Source: Hemileia vastatrix (taxonomy: Eukaryota > Basidiomycota > Pucciniomycetes > Pucciniales > Zaghouaniaceae). From it: a stretch of 64,000 nucleotides of DNA. Each line of letters starts with the position of its first letter. The first letter of the stretch is position 1. Positions 11,116 through 21,678 of the stretch are shown piece after piece. The notes below the pieces were generated by a model. That model had not been told where the DNA came from and did not search any database. It was given only the letters and a program-made list of their open reading frames with translations. The stretch covers positions 472,501 through 536,500 of the forward strand of contig JASXTE010000001.1 of NCBI GenBank assembly GCA_030280995.1, given 5' to 3'. The position numbers and the translations under genes are program-made.

Positions 11116-11514
11116 AACTTCTCCAAAAAAGAACTCAAGAACCTCATCAATTCTATGCCATCCCAAATGAAAGCATGTGTTGATGCCCATGGTGGTTCCA
11201 CCTGTTGGTGACCCCCCTGCAATAATTTTTTTTGAAAATTTTTCTTTTTCCAATTTTTATTTTTTTGAAAAATTAATGTTATGAGCAGAGGCCTTTCCTA
11301 TGGTTAAAGTCTTGTTAATGTGGGTTTTCTGGATCATAAGTTACAAAAAGTGAGTGTTACAAATATTGAATTTTTTTTTAAAAAAATCTTGACAAAATGA
11401 AATAACCACATGATATTTGAATTCTACATATTTGGGAGAGTCAGAAAAGGTATATGTTTCATGGTGGTTGCATAACCAATTTGGGAGATATGGGGAAAAA
11501 AAAGTGGCCAGAAC
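11116..11514. other. Non-coding DNA, end of another CAGTGGCCGG-family copy
   Basis: No gene seen. The stretch 11420-11511 (ATATTTGAATTCTACATATTTGG ... AAAAGTGGCCAGAACA) is a diverged direct counterpart of 12275-12375, that is, the right end of a second TIR element abutting the copy that starts at 11515. Confidence 0.45.
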
Positions 11515-12387
11515 AAGTACCCGGACAAGTGTTCTGGCCAATGTTTATGCATATTTTTTTTTTTCATCTTTCTCTTATACCACCACAACCCTCCCAAAAT
11601 CGGCTTCTTGGATCTTTGGCCATCAATTTTGCATCTGATAAGGTTATAATATCTTTCATTGCTCACTTTTAACATTTTTTTCTATGTTTTTTTTCTGCAG
11701 TTTTTTTGGCCCTTTTAGAGCATTAAAATTATCCACCACCCTTCTTATATGAAGCAACTGCCACCTACAAAAAGGGGCCTTATTGTACCAATGGTACTTG
11801 CAGGTGCCACTGCAAGCCATATTTCTCCCATTTCAAGGCTTTCTGAACCACTTTCTTCCAAATAATTGTCGACTACCACCAGGAGGTAGGTCTGGATAAT
11901 TCACTTAAACTGGTTGGTTCATGCAAAACAACACCTCAGAACATGCAAGAAATGTCCCAAAGGGTTCCTGTGAGCTATCAAGACACTTTAGATGGCATCC
12001 CAGTTTATCATCCCAGTGAAGTCTTTTCAAAGACCATTTGCTGCCCGGTTCCAGCTGTCAGAGACCTGTGGACAAAAGTTGATTTTTTTCTTTTTTTTTT
12101 GGGGGGGTTTTTTCAGTTTTATTCACAGAATTTTCAGTAGGAAAGCAGGGCTTTGTAATGGTTAATGTCTCAAAAAAATGACGCTATTGGTTCTAATGTC
12201 AAAAAACATGATATTTTTGAAAAACTTGATATACAAAAAACTAGCGAATGATGTGATGTTCTGATAAGATATATGGAATCTACATTGTTGAGAGACTCGG
12301 AATAAACTATTGATACATGGTGGTAGCGTGCTGTTATTGAGATTGAGATCAAAATAAAAAGTGGCCAGAACACTTGTCCGGCCACTG
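11515..12387. mobile_element. TIR element of the CAGTGGCCGG family, 873 bp
   Basis: The left end (11515-11540) contains CGGACAAGTGTTCTGGCCA. The right end is the inverse, TGGCCAGAACACTTGTCCGG followed by CCACTG, then TA (12388-12389). The inner 19 bp of the TIRs match perfectly; the outermost left bases are diverged. There is no transposase. The TA at the right edge suggests a Tc1/mariner-type target site, which is inference. Confidence 0.6.
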
Positions 12388-12403
12388 TATGCACATACTA
12401 TTA

Positions 12404-12564
12404 CAGCTACATTGAAGATGGTTGGTGCAGGTTTCCACAGTTTTTCCCAGGTTACCCAGCATTTTCCCTCATTATTACATCCTTCTAGCTTGTTGCCCGC
12501 CAACATTGCTGGGTATGTTGAGCAAAATTTTGAAAATCTGCGCCAGCCTTTTTCAATTTAGCTG
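12404..12564. mobile_element. 161-bp TA-flanked MITE, copy 1
   Basis: TIRs begin CAGCTACATTGAAGATGG and end with the inverse of CAGCTAAATTGAAAAAGG; TA dinucleotides flank both sides (12402-12403 and 12565-12566). A second copy of the same length is at 21679-21839. The small size, TIRs and TA sites indicate a Stowaway-like mariner MITE. Confidence 0.85.
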
Positions 12565-13615
12565 TACAGTGGCCGGACAATAATTTCCACCTGTTTTTTT
12601 TCCCTCATAAATCCCTTAATATTCACTCTACAGACATGAGCTAGTACATTTCTAACTCATACAACCATGTAGAATAGGACTGTCACAAAATAAACTCAGC
12701 CGGACACCAATTCGTAGAAAGATTACATTTTTTGAAAAAACATCATTCTTGAAATTGACAATGAGCAATTTGACATGTCTATCCTTTTCCTTAATGAAAG
12801 GGATGGGGTTGATATGAGCATTGAGAAAAAAAGATTGGTGAAAAGTGGAAAAAATTGAGCAAAAAAAGCATCACCAAGATGTAGCTTTACTGTTTGCTTC
12901 CCTGACAACTTGCACCTTTGAAAGCAAAGATGCAATCAAGTTTCCGAAATATGGTCGTAAAATCCATTCCAAGCCTATTTAAAGGCATTAAACATAGCAG
13001 GAACTGTCATTGGGTGATAAAATTACAAAACCATATTTTTGAGGTGTTTTCATGTGTTTGCAACAAGGCTTGAATCATGTGATTGGATTGTGCCAGGAGC
13101 ACAGATTGTGTATTAATTGGAATAGTATGTAGATGGTTTAACTATTGTAATCTTCATTTCATGGATGATATGTTGTTTTCAAGCTGAGGACCCTGTCGTA
13201 GTTTAAGTGAAAAGCGGAAAAAAAAGTAAATATTGGATAAGAGATTAATGTGTCAGTTTGTCAAGAAAAGAGGAAAAAAGGACAAATTACCAAAATGTGA
13301 AAGGTAAAGGGACGATATTAGGACACACCGGCACACTCAACCAAAAGTTAGGTGCATGCCAGTGATGCTATTTTTGTCTGTTTTCAATTCAAATTTTTTT
13401 GATGTCTCATACTATGTAACAACATCCCTTAGATATATACATAATTCTTACGCTTGGTGTGCAAGTGTGATATTATTACCGAATAGGGAAAAAAACACCC
13501 ACTACTACAAATACATATGGTATGCAAGTTAGATACTACTGCATTATGGGGCAACAAAAATATGTTGCCGGGCACTGTACAATCCTTTGTTAAATATGCA
13601 AGTATTACTTCAGTA

Positions 13616-14730
13616 TGTTATGGTGTTACCATACTATGTACTTAGCTAGTCTCTCATCAGCATATAGTGTAGCCTCCGAATACATCGGAGACCTTTCCCT
13701 GGTTCTGCAAGGCATCATTCTCTACAGGTTATGGGCTGTCTCGCTCGTGGAGAACCCTTTGTAGAACCCCGTTCATTGCAACGATACTGCAATTTCCCTC
13801 CTCCTCATGATGTATGGGCGCCATATTCTCAATTCTACTCTCAAAACAGTGTATGGGCGCTGTTCTCGCCTCAGCCAAAAAAAAAAAAAATGGCATTTTC
13901 CACTCTAAATTTGGTGTATGGGCGCCATCTTATCATCCTGCCTAAGAAAGGCATCCGCTCCGCTATGGTGTGTGAGGCATCTTCCCTCATCGTGATTTGC
14001 GACGATACGAGCAAAACTTTTTGCCACAAACCAATCTCAACACCCTGCTCATCTATGTGAACCCAAAAGGCACACCCAACCTCTCTAAATCTAATAACTT
14101 CATTTTATGTTGACCCCAAGAAAGGAAACACTCCCTATTCCCTTGTGTCTCAGTTCTCCAAGATTCTACACCCTTATAGGAGCAAGGCTGGAAATCTTCA
14201 ACTTCACACCTTTTTTCAACTTCCAATTTTGCTTGATCTTCACTTTTCGCGCCGACTGTCTCAAATCTCAACTGCCACTTGTCTTTCCTTACTCATCAAA
14301 TCCTCTCTCGATGGTGCTTTAGTTTTTTTTTTACTTTTATTTTTATAGAGTACTTGGTAGTATGTTGCTATCTTGATGGGGGGGATGTACTTACTTTGTT
14401 CATTATACTTTTCTTCACTCTCATTAAATACATCTAATTATTGTACTAGCTTACTTTAGATTTTAGATATTTTGTTACTTTTAAGTTTTTTTTTTTCTTT
14501 TCTTGTTTTCCTTTTTAACACACTCTTTTTAAATTAGTTTAATATTCTCTTTCATTGTCACTCGTTACAATCTTTTATTATTAATGTAGGGTGATGTTTG
14601 TCTAACTAAGTGGGGGGGATGTTATGGTGTTACCATACTATGTACTTAGCTAGTCTCTCATCAGTATATAGTGTAGCCTCCGAATACATCGGAGACCTTT
14701 CCCTGGTTCTGCAAGGCATCATTCTTTACA
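13616..14730 (+). mobile_element. TRIM-like non-autonomous LTR element, 1115 bp
   Basis: Two 111-bp LTRs (13616-13726 and 14620-14730) start TGTTATGGTG and end TACA; I count two differences. Perfect CAGTA duplications flank it (13611-13615, 14731-14735). GGTTATGGGC directly follows the 5' LTR and a purine tract AAGTGGGGGGGA precedes the 3' LTR. The 893-bp interior has no gag or pol, only short frames, and three copies of a GTATGGGCGC motif (about 13811, 13851, 13916). The PBS and LTR start resemble copia element 1, which may supply the enzymes. Confidence 0.92.
13727..13736 (+). promoter_or_regulatory. Primer binding site of TRIM-like element
   Basis: GGTTATGGGC immediately after the LTR, the same 10 bases as next to the 5' LTRs of both copia elements in this window. 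It is complementary to the anticodon-stem region of initiator tRNA-Met. Confidence 0.75.
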
Positions 14731-15317
14731 CAGTACAGGCTCAGTTTGTGAACACTGAACTATTATATACATATTTATTTTAGTTTTCATCACCAGTAAC
14801 TTATAAGTGTGGTAATGGCAATCAATATGAGTCAAATGATGATAACGAGCAAATAATTTTGTGACTCTAAACCTTGCGCAATCACTGAAATCTTAAATTA
14901 ATGTGCACTTTACAATCATTCCCTTAAATATGTATATAATAGTTCAGTGTCCACAAACTGAGCCTGTACTGAAGTAATACTTGCATATTTAACAAAGGAT
15001 TGTACAGTGCCCGGCAACATATTTTTGTTGCCCCATAATGCAGTAGTATCTAACTTGCATACCATATGTATTTGTAGTAGTGGGTGTTTTTTTCCCTATT
15101 CGGTAATAATATCACACTTGCACACCAAGCGTAAGAATTATGTATATATCTAAGGGATGTTGTTACATAGTATGAGACATCGAAAAAATTTGAATTGAAA
15201 ACAGACAAAAATAGCATCACCGGCGTGCACCTAACACTTTTGGTTGAGTGTGCCGGTGTGTCCTAATATCGTCCCAAGGTAAATCATAAAATTAGTATGA
15301 TCTTGAGGCGTGAGTAG

Positions 15318-15504
15318 TATGGTAGCAGTGTCAGCGCTTCGTCCGGAGTGAACCCTAGTTTTCATTACTTACCTATGGTAGCAGTGTCAGCGCTTCGTCC
15401 GGAGTGAACCGGAGTTAGACGCGTCGGCTGCACCATAGGTTATATACTCTAGACTATGTACATAACACCTAATCACTAAGTCTCATAACCATATGTACAT
15501 AACA
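15318..15504 (-). repeat. 3' LTR of copia element 1
   Basis: 187 bp, identical to 20263-20449 as read. It contains a tandem duplication of a 38-bp block (CTATGGTAGCAG...GAGTGAACC on the plus strand), the copies separated by about 20 bp. Confidence 0.95.
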
Positions 15505-15608
15505 CCCCCCCTCTTAGTGATTTTCCTACTACCGCGAGAGAAAGAAATGAGACAATAGAGATAAAATAAGAAAAAGAAAAAGAAAGAAATGAGATAAAGA
15601 AACCAGAA

Positions 15609-18600
15609 TCAACCCTCATACACCCCTAATAGCCTCCTTTTTTCCTTCCATATGTTCGGACCAAGGTTTTTTGTCAATAAATCAGCAATTTGGTCCTTTG
15701 ACGCTACCCATTCAATATTAATCTCTTTTCTATGTACCTGCTCATTCACAAAATAAAAGTCCCTGTCTACGTGTCTACACCGTTTATCGGAGGGATTATC
15801 CGTAGCTGCAACAATAGCTCCCTTGTTGTCGCAGTATAGGCGAGTAGGACCATGGCACAGATCTACTTCACGTAAGAGGTTTCGCATCCACAGGGCTTGC
15901 CTGGTAGCATTGGACATGGCCATCAACTCTGAGTGTAAAGAAGCAGTGGCTACACGTGACTGCCGTTTTGATTGCCAAAGGATGAGACAATTGTTGATCA
16001 TCAAAATATGGCCGCCAGTAGCACGGGCAAACTCACCGCCCCATGTGGCATCACAAAAAACTTCAGTGGACGGTATAGTCGTAATATGAGGAAACAAGTG
16101 AAATTTATGATTTTTTGTGAATTGAAGGTAGCGAAGGAGGTGATTCAGTGCATCCCATTCAGCTTTACCTGGTCTTGATGCATGACGTGCCAGGAAGTTG
16201 ACGGGGTATGCTAAATCTGGCCTCGAACCAGCTACCAGGTACGAAAGAGAACCAATGATTGATAGAAATTTTAGAGGGTCAGACGGGGAATGAGTCTTCT
16301 CTTTCAGAGAGACCAAGGCTAAACCCATTGGCAGGGGAGAATGAGAAATGAGACCTGTCGGGTTATGTTCATTCAGGATTTTATTGACTAGAGCTGGTTG
16401 ATGAATCGTAAAGCCTTTTGAACAGCGCGAGACCGCCAAACCCACAATGGATGTAATATTGTCGTTCCATTTTAACTTCAAAACCTTGCCCAGATCCCGC
16501 TCCAAAGCTTGTAAAATACCATCATTACTGCCAACAACAACACCATCGTCCACATGGATCCACAGCATACCTTTTGATCCCTTACTTGACAATACATATA
16601 CACTCGCATCCTGGTGACTAGCAGAATAACCCAGGTTTTCCAGGATGCCGCTTAGATGTTTCCACCAACATCTAGCCGCTTGTTTGGTGCCGTATAGGGC
16701 CTTATTCAGTTTGCAAACAAGATCGGGATTATCCGTTTCAAAACCATCCGGCTGTTTAATATATATTTCTTCATCAATGTTGCTGTGGAGATACGCCGCC
16801 GTGACATCAAATGTTTTGACCGGCCATCCATATGTGGCTGCAAGAGTGAGCATTAGTCTCAAAGATGCAAATGTTGCCGTAGGCGCAAATGTGTCATTGA
16901 AATCAATCCCCTCCAATTGTTTAAAACCCTGGGCAACATACCGAGCTTTATGTTTGGTAATGTTGCCGTATTCATCTCTTTTCAAAGCGAATACCCACCG
17001 AGCCCCTGTGACCGTTTTGCCATCAGGAAGAGGAACTATGTCCCACACTTTCATAGAAGACATGTTGTTCAGTTCGTCTTGGCATGCCGCATGCCATTTG
17101 CTAGCATCGTCTCGTTTCATTGCTTGCTTATATGTTCGAGGTAAGCGATCAGAGAGTTCAAGCGAATGATTGTCAATGTAATCAATTAACGTGTCTTGAG
17201 TGGCAATGACCTGTTCCGCTGTAAAATCCCCAAATTTTAAAGAGTTGAGTATGAAGTTAAGATCACCTTTATTCGATGGCTCTTTTGAAATAAGAGGTTT
17301 TGTTATATTGTCCAAGCATTCTTCCCCTTCAGGGATGAACTTTGCCATTGCCGACTGAACAAAAGAATTCGAGTCTGGATGCCAAAAAATCCATCCTTTA
17401 CCGCCATCCAAAAAACCAACAACTCTTACCCTCATTGCTCGCACTTCCATCCTTGTCCTCTTTTCCGATGGAATATGAGCATAGGCCCACTGTCCAAAGA
17501 TTTTTATGGGAGATAAGTCTGCCATCCTATCAAAAACAAGTTGATATGGTGTGCTGTTAGTAACTCGTACATTAGGCAGGCGATTATGAATGTATGATGC
17601 CCAACAGTAAGCAAAAGGCCAAAATGTCTGGGGTAGATTTGAAGCCAGAAGAATAGTTCTTGCTATTTCACCTATAGTTTCGTTGAAACGCTCGGCCATG
17701 CCATTTTGTTCATGATGGTATGGCATTGAGTGTTCGTGAGCAATTCCATTGATCGATAGAAAATCTGCAAATTTTTTGTTCATATATTCGCGGCCATTAT
17801 CAGTGCGAAGGATCTTAAGCCTGCGGTCAGTCAAATTTTCTAATCTATTCTTGAAATTTATGAATGCTTCAAAAACATCCGACTTCTTTCTCAATATAAA
17901 CACCTCACCATAAGTGGTATAGGCTTCTCTGAAAGTGGCAACATATACCTCTCCATTACTCGTGACGTCTAGCATTGGTCCTACCAGATCTGAGACAATT
18001 AAGTCCATTATCTGATGATCACGTTTAACTGCTTGGTGAGTGTTTCTTCTTTTGCTCTTCGAGACAGCACAGATATCGCAGTGCAGTCTACAATGTGGAA
18101 CAAACAACGGGGCATTGGCACATAAGCCCATTTTAGCTATTCGTTTCAAAGTTCGAGTACTGGTGTGTCCAAGACGACGATGCCAGTCCATAATGGAATC
18201 GGGTGAAGCTTTAGGATAAGGAATGTTCGAAATCGGGGATGGTGTCACAGACGGAGCAGGGAGGGTAGCTGATGATAAAGAGTTAAAATAGTTGATTGCA
18301 AAGGTATTAACATCTAGTGTACAGGGATATACTAGGTCAATGGTCCATTTGCGTTCATTAGAAGATAACGGAGCAACAAATAAAATATCTGAGTTCTTAG
18401 TAACAATAAAATCATGAGAGGAGTTAAGATCAAGACATGTATCATTTTGTAACAAATCAAAAGGCGATATTAAAGTAGATTTTGCCTTGTCGCAAAAGAA
18501 AACATTTTTAATTGTTACTAGTTTTTTGTTATGCCCCCTGACTAACATATCCCCGTGGCCGGTAATAAAAGCAGCGGCCGAGTCAGTTGCTGTTTTAACT

Positions 18601-19787
18601 GATACCGGATTTTGTAACTTCTTAAAGTTAGAAAGAAGACGTACATCTCCTGTGACATGATGCGTAGCACCAGTGTCAAAAATTCCTTTAGCGCCCTCTG
18701 CATCCAAAACAGTTAGCCATTCATCACTCCCGAGATCAAGTTCATTGAGTGATGTGGTGAGGACATCAAGCGCGGAAGAATCTATTTCGTTTAGTCGAAC
18801 TTTGGAAGAAGATGGCTTGTTCCTTCTGTCATCAATGGTGCGTTTGAAACGACTCATAGCTGCCCTGGCTTGCTGTATGCGTGCCTCTCGTTGAGCCCAA
18901 ACCTCTGAGTTGAAAGCGCTCCCATTGCCATTATATGGACAGGTCTTAATCAGGTGCTCAGTAGATCTGCACAGATCGCATGACAGGTCGCGTTTTGCAT
19001 TCGGTGGCCGGTAACTGTCCGTTTTACCACGTCTGAAAGCTAAGGATGAGACTGAATCGTCTTGGAGAGAGACATCAAGTGCAGTTGACACCATAGACGT
19101 GGATGGCACCACCGAGTTTTTTGTGGTGTTCTGAAGAGCAGTGAGCATGTCATCATACGACGGTTGTGACAGATCTTTTCTAAGCTCAAAATGTTTGTTA
19201 AGCTCGTGAGACAGATGAGAGACAGAAGGTGGAAGTAACAGTTGGAGGAGGATAGCACCGAGTTCATCGTAGCCAAGGCGAAAACCAGATCGCTTTAAAG
19301 CATCCAGGATATTTTTAATGCTATCTGCGTGGGTAATCGGGTCGACAAAAGGTGAAGATTTGATTTTCAACAGGTCATTGAAGAGAGCAATTCGAGACGT
19401 GTGTGTTGATGTTTCAAACTTGGATGAAAGGACATTGTACGCATGGTAGCACGTTGTGCCAACGTCGATAAATCCCTGCAATTTCTCTTCGACTGTGAAA
19501 TATATAATGTGCCAGCACATTTCGTCTTCAAAAACCCCAATAGCATTAGAAATAGCGTTGACATCAGTAGTGTACTTCATTGATCGCACACGTCTTTGCA
19601 TGAAAAGGCTGATGCTTTTGAACCATGTCTGCCAGTTGGAACCGTCCGCTTTCAATTTAGGGGTATGTTTTACTTGCGCCAGAATGTCATCGATAACAAC
19701 TCCACAATCCTTCCCTTTGTATTCGGTAATGGGATTGGTAGGTTGGGGTCGGGACATGTTATCGACGGCAGGCGTAAGATGGTCCAT
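15609..19787 (-). CDS. Copia gag-pol polyprotein
   Basis: From the ATG at 19787 (MDHLTPAVDN) the frame is open for 1392 aa; the same frame is open upstream to 19925 but without an ATG. Order: Gag (SNWQTWFKSISLFMQRR), zinc knuckle CDLCRSTEHLIKTC near 18970, protease FDTGATHHV near 18680, GAG-pre-integrase HHCC (WHRRLGH...CDICAVSK), integrase with SDLVGP, TDNGREY and NGMAERFNE (17690-18010), reverse transcriptase with YVAQGF, FDVTAAYL and HVDDG near 16545, and RNase H with CDATWGG, SELMA, CDNKGA and ADLLTK, ending at 15609. All catalytic residues look intact. The N-terminus is probably longer: see the frame at 19840-20046. Confidence 0.95.
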   Translation of the reverse strand: MDHLTPAVDNMSRPQPTNPITEYKGKDCGVVIDDILAQVKHTPKLKADGSNWQTWFKSISLFMQRRVRSMKYTTDVNAISNAIGVFEDEMCWHIIYFTVEEKLQGFIDVGTTCYHAYNVLSSKFETSTHTSRIALFNDLLKIKSSPFVDPITHADSIKNILDALKRSGFRLGYDELGAILLQLLLPPSVSHLSHELNKHFELRKDLSQPSYDDMLTALQNTTKNSVVPSTSMVSTALDVSLQDDSVSSLAFRRGKTDSYRPPNAKRDLSCDLCRSTEHLIKTCPYNGNGSAFNSEVWAQREARIQQARAAMSRFKRTIDDRRNKPSSSKVRLNEIDSSALDVLTTSLNELDLGSDEWLTVLDAEGAKGIFDTGATHHVTGDVRLLSNFKKLQNPVSVKTATDSAAAFITGHGDMLVRGHNKKLVTIKNVFFCDKAKSTLISPFDLLQNDTCLDLNSSHDFIVTKNSDILFVAPLSSNERKWTIDLVYPCTLDVNTFAINYFNSLSSATLPAPSVTPSPISNIPYPKASPDSIMDWHRRLGHTSTRTLKRIAKMGLCANAPLFVPHCRLHCDICAVSKSKRRNTHQAVKRDHQIMDLIVSDLVGPMLDVTSNGEVYVATFREAYTTYGEVFILRKKSDVFEAFINFKNRLENLTDRRLKILRTDNGREYMNKKFADFLSINGIAHEHSMPYHHEQNGMAERFNETIGEIARTILLASNLPQTFWPFAYCWASYIHNRLPNVRVTNSTPYQLVFDRMADLSPIKIFGQWAYAHIPSEKRTRMEVRAMRVRVVGFLDGGKGWIFWHPDSNSFVQSAMAKFIPEGEECLDNITKPLISKEPSNKGDLNFILNSLKFGDFTAEQVIATQDTLIDYIDNHSLELSDRLPRTYKQAMKRDDASKWHAACQDELNNMSSMKVWDIVPLPDGKTVTGARWVFALKRDEYGNITKHKARYVAQGFKQLEGIDFNDTFAPTATFASLRLMLTLAATYGWPVKTFDVTAAYLHSNIDEEIYIKQPDGFETDNPDLVCKLNKALYGTKQAARCWWKHLSGILENLGYSASHQDASVYVLSSKGSKGMLWIHVDDGVVVGSNDGILQALERDLGKVLKLKWNDNITSIVGLAVSRCSKGFTIHQPALVNKILNEHNPTGLISHSPLPMGLALVSLKEKTHSPSDPLKFLSIIGSLSYLVAGSRPDLAYPVNFLARHASRPGKAEWDALNHLLRYLQFTKNHKFHLFPHITTIPSTEVFCDATWGGEFARATGGHILMINNCLILWQSKRQSRVATASLHSELMAMSNATRQALWMRNLLREVDLCHGPTRLYCDNKGAIVAATDNPSDKRCRHVDRDFYFVNEQVHRKEINIEWVASKDQIADLLTKNLGPNIWKEKRRLLGVYEG

Positions 19788-19839
19788 ACCACTAGATAGA
19801 GGCGGTGGTTCACGAGAGAGTGGCGGAGATGAGGATGGC

Positions 19840-20046
19840 TCAAAAAAAAACTTTTGCGGTATTGTCACTTGAGGAGGATACGGGGGAAATAGTACCGGAG
19901 AACGATCTAGAACGACGTCTATCACGTGATGAGATGTGGGGGGGAATGTCTAAATTCTTTAATTCTCTTGCAAGTGTCGGTCGATCCCGAGTAATTTTAG
20001 GTCTAGACTGAAATGGGTCGGAAGGGTTGTTTGAATTATTCGGCAT
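19840..20046 (-). pseudogene. Probable frameshifted N-terminus of copia 1 Gag
   Basis: An ATG at 20046 opens MPNNSNNPSDPFQSRP, running to SSSSDNTAKVFF before a stop at 19840. The exit coincides with a T9 run (minus strand, near 19850), where a one-base shift would enter the polyprotein frame at EPSSSPPLSRE. Either a true one-base indel, a programmed shift or a homopolymer sequencing error would explain this. Confidence 0.5.
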
Positions 20047-20252
20047 GAAAAAAAAGAAATTGATAGAAGGTTGAGGATATAGAGTGGATAACGGAAACGG
20101 CAAGAATTAATTGGCCGTGGGTGGTGTTCGGTAGCAAGAATTAATTGGCTACCGGAGGTGGAGGCACGTTTTACGAGGGACTAACTCGGGGCACACAATC
20201 GGTTCCGGGAATATACAAGATCACAATTACTGCTAGTAACGAATCAGGGACA

Positions 20253-20262
20253 GCCCATAACC
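20253..20262 (-). promoter_or_regulatory. Primer binding site of copia element 1
   Basis: On the minus strand GGTTATGGGC directly follows the 5' LTR. It matches the half-tRNA-iMet type PBS known from Drosophila copia (complementary to the anticodon stem and loop side of initiator tRNA, not its 3' end). Confidence 0.8.
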
Positions 20263-20449
20263 TATGGTAGCAGTGTCAGCGCTTCGTCCGGAGTGAACCC
20301 TAGTTTTCATTACTTACCTATGGTAGCAGTGTCAGCGCTTCGTCCGGAGTGAACCGGAGTTAGACGCGTCGGCTGCACCATAGGTTATATACTCTAGACT
20401 ATGTACATAACACCTAATCACTAAGTCTCATAACCATATGTACATAACA
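20263..20449 (-). repeat. 5' LTR of copia element 1
   Basis: 187 bp, TGTTATGT at its start and CCATA at its end on the minus strand, identical to 15318-15504 as read. AGTAG duplication follows at 20450. Confidence 0.95.
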
Positions 20450-20685
20450 AGTAGCAATGGTGGTGGTGTTAGGAAGAAGAAAAAAAAGGCCGATAACCTG
20501 GATTATGCACGCACCGGGTGAAAATTTCTGTCCGGCCACTGTACAAGTTTGATGTCTGTCTATTGAAGTGATGGATGTTGTATTAACACTGTTTGTACAG
20601 CTATCATCAAAAAAGTTGCGATTTTCTTGATAATAATCTCTCACCAAAATCGATCTAAACTCATATTTTCGGCGAAGGATGAAGT

Positions 20686-21548
20686 GTAATACTAAGTAAA
20701 CCCTAAATTCATAGCTAAACTTTAGATATGTTACGCTTTTCCTTAACTTTGATATTGGTTTTCTAACTCAATCGGTAACCTTGTAGTTAACGAATATTTA
20801 GTTTATTTTCTATTCGACTCAGCCAATAATTGCGTAGTTTATTGTTTAGACAAGTATATCTTGATTAAAGGCCGATTAAATCCCAACGTAGACTATTACT
20901 CATTTCCTTGTTTATAAACCCGTTCTCTTTGTGATTTATTCCTTAGCGAATTAAAATTGTAAGACCAATCACAACAAAAAAACACCTGGAACCTGCTAGC
21001 AGGTGCCAATCCCTCAATCTATCTGTGACACGAGAATAATTCAGATTTGATGTCGCACGAGCTAGCATGCTCAGTGTTCAGTGCGCGGTCTTGCCAGAAG
21101 AATTACAGCTGAGCTAGAACCGAATCAAATCAAAGATAGGGATTGGCACCTGCGATCAAGTGCCCACATTTTTTTTCTGGTGAATGTTTTAATAATTATA
21201 TTTCGAATAGAACAAAGTTAATTAGCTAAGAAATAAATCACCAAGAGAAACACTTTGTGAGTAATTCCTTAGCGAATTAAAATTGTAAGACCAATGTTTT
21301 AATTATTATATTACGAATAGAACAAAGTTAATTCGCTAAGAAATAAATCACAAAGAGAATCTCTTTGTGATTAATTCCTTAGCGAATTAAAATTGTAAGA
21401 CCATTGTTTTAATTATTATATTTCGAATAGAACAAAGTTAATTCGCTAAGGAATAAGTCACAAAGAGAACGGGTTTGATCAAAGTTAAGGAAAAGCGTAA
21501 CATATCTAAAGTTTAACCATGAATTTAGGGTATACTTAGTATTACATG
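20686..21548. repeat. Inverted-repeat element with 110-bp tandem units
   Basis: The arm at 20686-20756 (TAATACTAAGTAAACCC ... CGCTTTTCCTTAACTTTGAT) is inverted at 21478-21548. Inside, a 110-bp unit starting TGTTTTAATWATTATATT repeats at about 21186, 21296 and 21406, the last one partial. Each unit is internally palindromic: GTTAATTCGCTAAG answers CTTAGCGAATTAA. A smaller inverted pair (AGGTGCCAATCCCTC and its inverse) lies at about 20990-21155. No coding sequence is seen. Confidence 0.8.
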
Positions 21549-21678
21549 AAGGGTGGGAAAACTGCAAGCTTTTTCAAAATAGTTCTATTTAGTTAGACTT
21601 CCATCAGTTTATCGGTGCAGCCTCGGAGGGCACCGGAGTTCTTTTTCTGGTTCAAAAAGGCATTATTTTTTACAATTA

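Larger units (their letters stand above)
13309..15275. mobile_element. Long-TIR MITE with 8-bp target duplication
   Basis: Arms of about 335 bp starting GGGACGATATTAGGACACAC at 13309 are inverted at the right end (GTCCC at 15271-15275). Perfect AAGGTAAA duplications flank it at 13301-13308 and 15276-15283. Without the TRIM-like insertion the element is about 850 bp, mostly TIR with a short AT-rich centre (about 14770-14940). An 8-bp duplication fits hAT or MULE-like families; no transposase is present to decide. Confidence 0.92.
15318..20449 (-). mobile_element. Ty1/copia element 1, 5132 bp
   Basis: Identical (as read) 187-bp LTRs at 15318-15504 and 20263-20449 bound a minus-strand copia polyprotein. 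Perfect AGTAG duplications are at 15313-15317 and 20450-20454. The element reads TGTTATGTAC at its 5' end on the minus strand. A G-rich polypurine tract (complement of 15505-15520) adjoins the 3' LTR. The identical LTRs indicate a recent insertion. Confidence 0.96.
12567..20541. mobile_element. Inferred CAGTGGCCGG-family TIR element holding nested insertions
   Basis: The left end CAGTGGCCGGACA at 12567 follows TA; the inverse TGTCCGGCCACTG ends at 20541 and precedes TA. Removing the long-TIR MITE with its insert plus one 8-bp duplication (1975 bp) and copia element 1 plus one 5-bp duplication (5137 bp) leaves 863 bp, close to the 873 bp of the complete neighbour at 11515-12387. The inner sequences of the two ends differ from that neighbour, so subfamily identity is uncertain. 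Confidence 0.45.

Noticed and set aside
13731..14060. 109-aa ORF in the TRIM-like element as a Gag remnant
   Set aside because: It shows no Gag, protease or zinc-knuckle features, and it starts within the PBS region.
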